A stretch of DNA of 14,731 bases from Solobacterium sp. GTDB lineage: Bacteria > Bacillota_I > Bacilli_A > Erysipelotrichales > Erysipelotrichaceae. The DNA is taken from assembly GCA_017543005.1 (NCBI GenBank), contig JAFWEA010000087.1, positions 1-14,731 of the forward strand. Reading direction: 5' to 3'. Below, in pieces: positions 1 through 4,892 of the stretch. Position numbers and translations under genes: made by a program. The notes beneath the pieces were generated by a model. It did not search any database, was not told the origin of the DNA, and saw only the letters and a program-made list of their open reading frames with translations. Within the stretch, counting starts at the first letter, position 1. Every line of letters begins with the position of its first letter.

Positions 1-170
1 TCGGTATCAATATCCATGTTTTCCGTCAGATCACGGATAGTCTTCTCCTTGTCAGGATGTTCTGACCGGTCAAACAGAAGACGCATCAGCACCCGTTCTT
101 TATCGTTAAGAAGCCGGCTGGAAAAAGCGTTCTCCCCGTCAAAACTGTTCTTGTTGTTCAAACGTGCCAT
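1..170 (-). CDS. Partial N-terminus of a probable winged-helix/HTH regulator
   Basis: Reading leftwards from the ATG at 170, the frame stays open to the window edge for 56 codons, so this is a 5' fragment. A good ribosome site (AAAGGGG) lies about 7 nt upstream. The peptide begins MARLNNKNSF and contains LNDKERVLMRLLFD followed by TIRDLTENMDID. This looks like the first helices of a winged-helix or MarR-like DNA-binding domain (a hydrophobic helix, then an 'x-dLt-xx-mdid' recognition-type element). The DNA-binding assignment is an inference from that short pattern; the rest of the protein is outside the window. It has its own promoter and is separated from the upstream MarR gene by a terminator, so it is an independent unit. 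Confidence 0.5.
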   Translation of the reverse strand, partial: MARLNNKNSFDGENAFSSRLLNDKERVLMRLLFDRSEHPDKEKTIRDLTENMDIDT

Positions 171-194
171 CACGAACACCCCTTTCACGCAATT

Positions 195-203
195 ATTATA
201 TCA
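195..203 (-). promoter_or_regulatory. Extended -10 promoter of the left-edge gene
   Basis: On the minus strand the sequence reads TTGATATAAT, a consensus -10 TATAAT (195-200) preceded by the extended TGn element. No good -35 is seen at 17 bp, which fits an extended -10 promoter. Initiation would fall near 188, giving a leader of about 18 nt containing the AAAGGGG ribosome site of the partial gene. Confidence 0.5.
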
Positions 204-310
204 ATTCGTTATTTTATTAGACAGTTTCCGGCACCGATGTTTTAAAAAACAGGAAAAAAATGCCTGCATATAACCGGGTGTTTACGGAAAAAACAGCATT
301 CCTGAAAATG

Positions 311-342
311 AAAAAGGACTGTGCTTTTTGTCACAGCCCCTT
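311..342 (-). terminator. Rho-independent terminator of the MarR gene
   Basis: Ten bases past the MarR stop codon, the minus strand forms a stem with CTGTG/CACAG at its core plus flanking AAGG/CCTT pairs (one wobble and a bulge), ending in TTTTT. It closes the MarR transcript before the left-edge gene's promoter. Confidence 0.7.
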
Positions 343-351
343 CTCATGCGG

Positions 352-885
352 TTACTCGGGCTTTTTTGAAGCCAGAACCTTTTTGAGCAGTTCCTTCAGC
401 GCGGCCTGTTCCGCTTCGGTCAAGGCAGCGAAGAAATTCAGCTGTTCAGTTTCCGGGCGGACATCCGCGCTCAGGGTGATGAGGGCGGCCCGCTTGTCGT
501 CTTCGTCGCGGCTGCGGCTGATCAGGCCCTTCTCTTCCATCTTGGCAAGAATCTCGCTGATGGAGCCGGGCCTGACCCGGAGCAGCTCCTGCAGAGCCTT
601 CTGGCCCATGGTGCCGCCGTTTTCATCCAGGATGCGGATGATCCTGTCCTGGGTGGAACCGAAGCGCTCGCGGCCGGAATGGCGGATCATGCGGGCAGTG
701 CCGATGACCATGCCTTCCAGGCTTTCCGGATCAAACGGGATCGGGCGCGGCCCGTGGCCCATCATCGGCCGGCCATGCGGCCCCCTGCCATGGCGGGACA
801 TGCCTTCCGGTCCGTGTCTGTATTCCGGTTCATCTGTCTCCGGACGCTCCTCCGGGAAGAGTTCATTTTCAAACATTTCTCTCAT
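352..885 (-). CDS. MarR-family transcriptional regulator with His/Gly/Pro-rich N-terminal extension
   Basis: A 177-aa protein. The start at 885 (MREMFENELF) is chosen because it follows AAGGAG by 6 nt; an in-frame ATG 30 nt further upstream has no ribosome site and would run over it. Residues about 55-177 form a MarR winged helix: TMGQKALQELLRVRPGSISEILAKMEEKGLI is helix-turn-helix plus recognition helix (shown here in part: residues 92-122), then the wing SRSRDEDDKRAALITLS (124-140) with the typical D-D-K-R. Residues 20-50 are low complexity, rich in Gly, Arg, Pro, Met and His (H24, H32, H37, H44), an unusual extension that could be disordered or bind metal (inference). Two AGGTACCT palindromes flank its promoter, so it very likely represses itself. 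Its other targets are not visible; the lipoprotein AKR gene ends 92 bp upstream on the same strand but is a separate unit. Confidence 0.9.
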   Translation of the reverse strand: MREMFENELFPEERPETDEPEYRHGPEGMSRHGRGPHGRPMMGHGPRPIPFDPESLEGMVIGTARMIRHSGRERFGSTQDRIIRILDENGGTMGQKALQELLRVRPGSISEILAKMEEKGLISRSRDEDDKRAALITLSADVRPETEQLNFFAALTEAEQAALKELLKKVLASKKPE

Positions 886-898
886 TTGATACTCCTTT

Positions 899-912
899 CT
901 TAGGTACCTAAG
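899..912. promoter_or_regulatory. MarR operator candidate O1 in the leader
   Basis: CTTAGGTACCTAAG is a perfect 14-bp palindrome. It sits at about +8 to +21 of the predicted MarR transcript, directly before the ribosome site. It shares the core AGGTACCT with a second palindrome at the -35. Repeated palindromes around a marR-type promoter are the usual sign of autorepression. Confidence 0.65.
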
Positions 913-926
913 CACCTACCGAAGAC

Positions 927-955
927 AATATAAAACCTTGACAGTTATTTGTCAA
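927..955 (-). promoter_or_regulatory. Strong promoter of the MarR gene
   Basis: On the minus strand: -35 TTGACA (950-955), a 17-bp spacer and -10 TATATT (927-932). Start of transcription is expected near 920, giving a leader of about 35 nt. The two AGGTACCT palindromes bracket this promoter. Confidence 0.8.
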
Positions 956-957
956 GG
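936..957 (-). terminator. Hairpin at the AKR gene end, possible terminator overlapping the MarR promoter
   Basis: CCTTGACA and TGTCAAGG form an 8-bp perfect stem around a 6-nt loop, and on the minus strand the stem is followed by TTTTAT. It begins about 20 nt after the stop codon of the lipoprotein AKR gene and is the only terminator-like structure there, so it may end the redox operon. The same bases supply the TTGACA -35 and spacer of the MarR promoter. The U-run is short, so termination may be partial. Confidence 0.4.
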
Positions 958-963
958 TACCTT
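954..963. promoter_or_regulatory. MarR operator candidate O2 at the -35
   Basis: AAGGTACCTT is a perfect 10-bp palindrome that shares AGGTACCT with the leader site at 899-912. It overlaps the end of the -35 hexamer at 950-955, so a bound dimer would block polymerase. Centre-to-centre distance from O1 is about 53 bp, close to five helical turns, which would put both sites on one face of the DNA. Confidence 0.6.
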
Positions 964-977
964 AATAATTTTTTGAA

Positions 978-1913
978 TCAATACCAGTCGTGCTTTTCGT
1001 TGCGGTCCAGGGCTGCGATGGCTGCCATCTCCTCTGCGGTCAGTTCAAAATCGAAGAGATCGAGATTCTCCCGGATATGGTCCGGGTTGGACGATCCGGG
1101 GATGACAACGATACCGCGCTGCAGATCCCAGCGCAGGATCACCTGGGCTGAGGAGACATCGTGGGCCTCTGCTATGGCCCGGATGGTTTCGTCATTCAGC
1201 AGTTCTGCTGTATGACCCCGGCCGCCCAGCGGATACCAGCACTGCATGACAATGCCCTTTTCCTGAATGAACGGAACCACGTCCTGTTCCTGATAGTACG
1301 GATGAATCTCATTCTGCACCAGGGCCGGCATCACCGTGACCTGCGGCAGGAACTCCGTCAGTTCTTCGATATACCAGTTGGAAAGACCAAGCGAGCGGAT
1401 TTTGCCCTGCGCGGCATACTTCTCCATGGCCTGGTAGGCCTGCACGTCACCCTTGCCGGGATGATGGAGCAGGACCATGTCGATATAGCCGATATCCAGT
1501 TTTTCCAGCGCCATGTCCAATGCCGCCTCGGGATCGTCGTACTGGCTCGGATAGATCTTGGTAATCACAAAGATCTCTTCCCGCGGGATGCCGTATTCTT
1601 CCATACCGCGGCGCACACCTTCCCCGACTGCCTCTTCGTTGTGATACATATAGGCCGTATCGATCAGCCGCCCGCCGCTTTCCAGCAGGGCCATGACGGA
1701 ATTCACACAGGTATCATGGCCCAGAGAATAGGTGCCAAGGCCCATGATCGGCATGGCATAGCCGCTGTTGAGCATCACGGTCTTGGCTTCAAAGTCAAAG
1801 ACCGGGGCAGTTGATTCGACGGTTTCCGGCTGTACAGGCGGGGCCGGTTCGCCGGCACATCCGCTTAACAGCGCTGCCAGGGCCAGCCCGGCCAGCTTCT
1901 TTTTACTTTTCAT
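978..1913 (-). CDS. Lipoprotein aldo/keto reductase (extracytoplasmic AKR)
   Basis: A 311-aa protein with a lipoprotein signal: basic MKSKKK, a hydrophobic stretch, then lipobox LLSG|C (Cys19) and a Pro/Glu/Thr-rich linker to about residue 40. Residues 45-311 are a full aldo/keto reductase TIM barrel with the catalytic tetrad Asp85, Tyr90 (DTAYMY), Lys119 (TKI) and His150 (LLHHP). AKRs reduce carbonyls with NAD(P)H in the cytosol, so export as a lipoprotein is odd. In the cofactor loop IPGSSNPDHIREN (271-283) the Lys and Arg that normally hold the NADPH 2'-phosphate (IPKS...R) are Gly273 and His279, which suggests a different cofactor preference (inference). The start codon overlaps the end of the upstream flavoprotein gene by 11 nt, implying translational coupling; no strong ribosome site is seen. 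It is the last gene of the redox operon. Confident in fold and lipobox; substrate unknown. Confidence 0.88.
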   Translation of the reverse strand: MKSKKKLAGLALAALLSGCAGEPAPPVQPETVESTAPVFDFEAKTVMLNSGYAMPIMGLGTYSLGHDTCVNSVMALLESGGRLIDTAYMYHNEEAVGEGVRRGMEEYGIPREEIFVITKIYPSQYDDPEAALDMALEKLDIGYIDMVLLHHPGKGDVQAYQAMEKYAAQGKIRSLGLSNWYIEELTEFLPQVTVMPALVQNEIHPYYQEQDVVPFIQEKGIVMQCWYPLGGRGHTAELLNDETIRAIAEAHDVSSAQVILRWDLQRGIVVIPGSSNPDHIRENLDLFDFELTAEEMAAIAALDRNEKHDWY

Positions 1914-2481
1914 CAGAGTTTACTGCCTGCAGCAGGAAAGCCAGGTTCTGGCCGAGGTTGCGCATGTTGTTCATGCCTTCCTCGTCCTTTTCGACATCGC
2001 CGGGCAGCTGCCCGTAAGCCATGTTCCAGTAGGTCGAGCCGGCTACGAACATCTCATGATTCAGGAAAAAGTGATTCATGGCATCGATGGCCTGCAGGGA
2101 ACCGCCGCGCCGGACTGCCGCAACTGCCGCCCCGGCCTTGTGCTTCAAAAGACCCGGGTTCATGTCCGCAACGACGGCTGCCCGCTCCAATACAGCCTGC
2201 ATGTTTGCCGAGATGTTGGCCGAATAAACCGGTGAGCCCAGCAGGATGCCGTCGGCTTCCTTCATCTTCGTAAAGATCTCTGTGAAAAGATCCTTCTGAT
2301 GGACACAGTTGCCCCTGCCCCCGCAGGCCCAGCAGGCCCGGCACGGTTCAATGACCTGGCCGGCCAGTTCGATGACTTCGGTTTTGATTCCTTCTTTTTC
2401 CAGTTCGTCACAAACTGTCCGAAGCAGGATGGAAGTATTGCCGTTATGACGGGCACTGCCGTTGACTGCGAGAACTTTCAT
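1903..2481 (-). CDS. Isf-type iron-sulfur flavoprotein (NADPH-dependent FMN reductase/flavodoxin fold)
   Basis: A 192-aa protein; the start at 2481 (MKVLAVNGSA) follows AAAAAAGGAAA by about 8 nt and begins directly with the first beta strand of the fold, so the longer upstream frame is rejected. FMN-binding loop GSARHNGNTS is at 8-17 and the second loop GSPVYSANIS at 82-91. Between them, CRACWACGGRGNC (Cys47, 50, 53, 59) matches the compact CX2CX2CX4-7C motif of the archaeal/anaerobe Isf family, which holds a [4Fe-4S] cluster next to FMN. Isf proteins pass electrons between ferredoxin and FMN and can reduce O2 or H2O2. The gene lies 23 nt after the Fe-S aldo/keto reductase gene and overlaps the lipoprotein AKR gene, so the three probably act in one redox route. 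The physiological electron acceptor is unknown. Confidence 0.88.
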   Translation of the reverse strand: MKVLAVNGSARHNGNTSILLRTVCDELEKEGIKTEVIELAGQVIEPCRACWACGGRGNCVHQKDLFTEIFTKMKEADGILLGSPVYSANISANMQAVLERAAVVADMNPGLLKHKAGAAVAAVRRGGSLQAIDAMNHFFLNHEMFVAGSTYWNMAYGQLPGDVEKDEEGMNNMRNLGQNLAFLLQAVNSDEK

Positions 2482-2504
2482 GTTTATCGTTTCCTTTTTT
2501 CTGT

Positions 2505-3638
2505 TTATCCGAGTTTTTCGGCGAAGTCGGTGAAGACTTCGGAAATCTTGATCTGCTGCGGGCACACCTGTTCACAGCTGCGGCAGTGCAGGCAGGCCTG
2601 CGGCTTCTTGTCTTCCGGCAGGGCCGCCAGTGCCATCGGGGCGATAAAGCCGCCGCCGGTGTAGATGTGTTCGTTATAGAGGGACAGCAGTTTCGGGATG
2701 TCCAGGCCCATCGGGCAATGGCTGACACAGTAGTGGCAGGCCGTGCAGGGCACTGTACCGACCGCCAGCATGCGGTCCGCAATGCTCATCAGCGCCTTCT
2801 GTTCGGTTTCCGAAAGCTTCTTGTCTTCACTGAAGGTCACCAGGTTCTTGGCCAGCTGTTCTTCATTGGACATACCGGAGAGGATCATCGTGACCGAAGG
2901 AATGCTCTGCAGGAACCGGAAGGCCCAGGCCGGGATCTCTTCTTCCGGGCGCAGCTGCTTCAGCTCGGCTTCGTATTCCGGATTCAGACTGGCCAGCTTG
3001 CCGCCCCGCAGCGGTTCCATGACCCATACCGGGATATTGCGTTCGGCCAGCAGGTCAACTTTTTCCTTGCCGTTCTGGAAGGTCCAGTCGAGATAATTCA
3101 GCTGCAGCTGGCAGAATTCCATATGGTCGCCATAGGCATCCAGGAAGCGCCTGAGCACGTCGATGCTGCCATGGCAGGAGAAACCCAGATGCCTGATCCG
3201 GCCGTTTTCCTTCTGCTTCATGAGATAGCTGTAGATGCCGTACTTTTCATCATCCAGGTAGGCATCAATATTCATTTCGCACACATTGTGGAACAGGTAG
3301 AAGTCAAAGTATTCAACCCCCAGCTTTTCCAGCTGCTTTTCGAAGATCTCTTCCACCTTGCCCCAGTTGGCGGCGTCATACCCCGGGAACTTGGTGGCCA
3401 GATAAAAACTCTCCCGCGGATACCCGGCCAGGGCCCTGCCCATGACCGGTTCCGACTGGGCCCCGTGATACCCCCAGGCCGTGTCGTAGTAGTTGATGCC
3501 GTTCTTCATGGCCGTGTCAACCATGCGCATGGTCATTGCTTCGTCGATCCGGCTGTCATCGCCGTCAATGACCGGCAAACGCATGGCCCCGAACCCCAGC
3601 GCCGACAGCTTCATTCCCTGAAAGTCTCTGTAAATCAT
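2505..3638 (-). CDS. Aldo/keto reductase with C-terminal 2x[4Fe-4S] ferredoxin domain
   Basis: A 377-aa protein of the AKR/ferredoxin fusion family (COG1453-like). Residues 1-290 are an AKR barrel with Asp52 and Tyr57 (DTAWGY), Lys83 (TKF) and His117 (LFHN). Residues 298-308 (Cys298, 301, 304, 308 then Pro) and 349-359 (Cys349, 352, 355, 359 then Pro) are two complete CX2CX2CX3CP motifs for two [4Fe-4S] clusters. It should be a cytosolic oxidoreductase that exchanges electrons with one-electron carriers; the Isf flavoprotein encoded 23 nt downstream is the obvious partner (inference). The start is fixed by AAGGAGGAG ending 5 nt before the ATG. It follows the 73-aa protein gene by 15 nt. Substrate not known; family and cluster motifs are certain. 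Confidence 0.92.
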   Translation of the reverse strand: MIYRDFQGMKLSALGFGAMRLPVIDGDDSRIDEAMTMRMVDTAMKNGINYYDTAWGYHGAQSEPVMGRALAGYPRESFYLATKFPGYDAANWGKVEEIFEKQLEKLGVEYFDFYLFHNVCEMNIDAYLDDEKYGIYSYLMKQKENGRIRHLGFSCHGSIDVLRRFLDAYGDHMEFCQLQLNYLDWTFQNGKEKVDLLAERNIPVWVMEPLRGGKLASLNPEYEAELKQLRPEEEIPAWAFRFLQSIPSVTMILSGMSNEEQLAKNLVTFSEDKKLSETEQKALMSIADRMLAVGTVPCTACHYCVSHCPMGLDIPKLLSLYNEHIYTGGGFIAPMALAALPEDKKPQACLHCRSCEQVCPQQIKISEVFTDFAEKLG

Positions 3639-3653
3639 ATGGTTCTCCTCCTT

Positions 3654-3875
3654 TTATTTCGTGCGCTTTTCCTGGGCGTGGATCAGATAGTCCATGCGGT
3701 CCACTTTCCGCTGGCTTTCATGCATCTGATCAACCAGTTCACAGCGCTGTAATTTCATCTGCCGGATCATTTCCCGGTAACTGCCCGCTTCATACAGGGA
3801 ACAGATGGCACTGCCCGCCGATTCACTGCAGCCTGCGTCCAGCAGTCCCTGCATCAGTTTTTCTGTCTCTGTCAT
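3654..3875 (-). CDS. Small helical protein of unknown function, first gene of the redox operon
   Basis: 73 aa, starting 7 nt after a strong GCAGGAGGC ribosome site. It is predicted all-helical and charged: residues 1-30 (LMQGLLDAGCSESAGSAICS) form an amphipathic pair, and residues 33-70 form a longer helix with a heptad-like pattern (REMIRQMKLQRCELVDQMH). Cys16, Cys25 and Cys45 are present but not in a metal motif, and there is no signal peptide. Small proteins of this look occur near MerR/LysR-controlled oxidoreductase genes in Bacillota (recollection, not checked). As first gene of the LysR-divergent operon it could be a regulator partner or redox adaptor; function not known. Confidence 0.75.
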   Translation of the reverse strand: MTETEKLMQGLLDAGCSESAGSAICSLYEAGSYREMIRQMKLQRCELVDQMHESQRKVDRMDYLIHAQEKRTK

Positions 3876-3898
3876 GTTGAAATGCCTCCTGCACCTAT

Positions 3899-3927
3899 AC
3901 TATGCCGGCTTGTCATGACTGCCGCAA
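3899..3927 (-). promoter_or_regulatory. Probable LysR-dependent promoter of the redox operon
   Basis: On the minus strand a weak -35 TTGCGG (3922-3927) and -10 CATAGT (3899-3904) are 17 bp apart, with start near 3892 and a short leader to the ATG at 3875. The poor hexamers fit an activator-dependent promoter. The 27-bp palindrome lies at about -53 to -79, the usual recognition position of LysR proteins on a target promoter. Confidence 0.5.
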
Positions 3928-3938
3928 ATGGTTATGAT
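3910..3938 (+). promoter_or_regulatory. Promoter of the LysR gene
   Basis: -35 TTGTCA (3910-3915), 17-bp spacer, -10 TATGAT (3933-3938), start expected at about 3945. The palindrome at 3945-3971 begins right at the predicted start, so bound LysR would block its own transcription. This promoter overlaps the divergent one at 3899-3927. Confidence 0.65.
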
Positions 3939-3944
3939 GAATAT

Positions 3945-3971
3945 CGTGATATGCCTTAAAGGAATATCACG
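3945..3971. promoter_or_regulatory. 27-bp near-perfect palindrome, LysR operator
   Basis: Left arm CGTGATATGCCTT and right arm AAGGAATATCACG are complementary at 12 of 13 positions around one central A. The flank adds a third half-site, ATATC-GT-GATAT (3941-3952). The symmetry contains T-N11-A type spacing expected for LysR dimers. It is at +1 of lysR and about -53 to -79 of the divergent operon. Confidence 0.75.
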
Positions 3972-3988
3972 CAAAGGAGTATAAGACC

Positions 3989-4864
3989 ATGGAAATCAGG
4001 ACCCTGCGCTACTTCCTGGCTGTTGCCCGGGAAGAGAATATGACGAAAGCCGCCGAGATGCTTCATGTCACCCAGCCGACCCTGTCCAAGGCATTGAAAG
4101 CATTGGAAGAGGAACTGGGCAAGAAGCTGTTTGTCCGCCACAGCTTCAGCATCACCCTGACTGAGGAAGGGGCACTGTTACGGGACCGGGCCGAGGATCT
4201 GGTGACGATGGCCGACAAGATCGAGAAGGAATTCCTCTCGCTGGATGACATTACCGGCGGGGATCTGTATCTGGGCCTGGCCGAGTCGTTCCAGATCCGG
4301 TATCTGGCCCGCCAGATCCGGAAACTGAAGGAACATTACCCGCACCTGACCTGTCATATCACCAGCGGTGATACCGAACAGGTAACCGAAAAACTCGACC
4401 GGGGCCTGCTCGATTTCGCGGTCATCTGCGAAACCCCGGATGCGAAGAAATACGAATCGATTCCCTTCCCGGCCGGGGATATCTGGGGTCTGATCATGCC
4501 CAAAGATCACCCGCTGGCCGCAAAGGAAAACATCCGGATCGATGATCTGATTGGCATTCCCCTGTTCACTTCCGAGCAGGGCTGGAACGGTGACATCAGG
4601 AACTGGGCCGGGGACCGCTTTGATGAGCTGCATCTGGAAGGCTCCTTCCGGCTGGCCTACAACGCCTCCATGTTTGTGCGGGAAGGGCTGGGCTGCCAGC
4701 TGAGCTTTGAGCACCTGGTTGATGTCTCACCCAAGAGCGGTCTTGTGTTCCGGCCGCTGTTTCCGAAGCTCGAAACGAAACTGTATCTGATCTGGAACAG
4801 GTACCAGACGTTCACCCCGATCTCGGAACGCTTTCTCGAACAGGTCAGACAATGGCAGCAGTAA
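3989..4864 (+). CDS. LysR-family transcriptional regulator
   Basis: 291 aa, normal length for the family and the only plus-strand gene here. Residues 1-60 are the winged HTH: MEIRTLRYFLAVAREENMT, then KAAEMLHVTQPTLSKALKAL with the LysR signature, and GKKLFVR. Residues about 90-291 are the periplasmic-binding-protein-like effector domain (GDLYLGLAES, then LLDFAVICE). The start follows AAAGGAGT by 9 nt. It diverges from the redox operon with 113 bp between start codons, so control of that operon is the natural inference. The effector could be a carbonyl or quinone-like compound handled by the AKRs, but this cannot be read from sequence. No cysteine pair of the OxyR type is evident. Confidence 0.93.
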   Translation: MEIRTLRYFLAVAREENMTKAAEMLHVTQPTLSKALKALEEELGKKLFVRHSFSITLTEEGALLRDRAEDLVTMADKIEKEFLSLDDITGGDLYLGLAESFQIRYLARQIRKLKEHYPHLTCHITSGDTEQVTEKLDRGLLDFAVICETPDAKKYESIPFPAGDIWGLIMPKDHPLAAKENIRIDDLIGIPLFTSEQGWNGDIRNWAGDRFDELHLEGSFRLAYNASMFVREGLGCQLSFEHLVDVSPKSGLVFRPLFPKLETKLYLIWNRYQTFTPISERFLEQVRQWQQ

Positions 4865-4889
4865 ACCCGGATCGCTCCGGGTTCTTTTT
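4864..4889 (+). terminator. Terminator of the LysR gene
   Basis: AACCCGG and CCGGGTT form a 7-bp perfect stem around ATCGCT, followed by CTTTTT. The stem begins at the last base of the LysR stop codon. Read from the other side it follows the serpin stop codon by a few bases but has only TTT after it, so it may serve the serpin transcript weakly. Confidence 0.85.
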
Positions 4890-4892
4890 GTA

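Noticed and set aside
260..889. 209-codon plus-strand open frame
   Set aside because: It mirrors the MarR gene (Ser/Arg-rich shadow) and runs through its terminator.
886..915. Longer start for the MarR protein (10 extra residues)
   Set aside because: It would run over the AAGGAG ribosome site of the ATG at 885 and has none itself.
938..967. Plus-strand promoter TTGACA with TTAATA
   Set aside because: It would only make antisense RNA into the lipoprotein AKR gene; the -10 is poor, and the TTGACA is explained by the hairpin symmetry with the minus-strand -35.
2482..2565. Longer start for the iron-sulfur flavoprotein (28 extra residues)
   Set aside because: The extra residues overlap the Fe-S AKR coding end, are basic and unrelated to the fold; the ATG at 2481 has a ribosome site and starts the first beta strand.
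2586..3752. 388-codon plus-strand open frame
   Set aside because: It is antisense to the Fe-S aldo/keto reductase gene, has no ribosome site and shows no family motif; high-GC third positions keep the antisense frame open.
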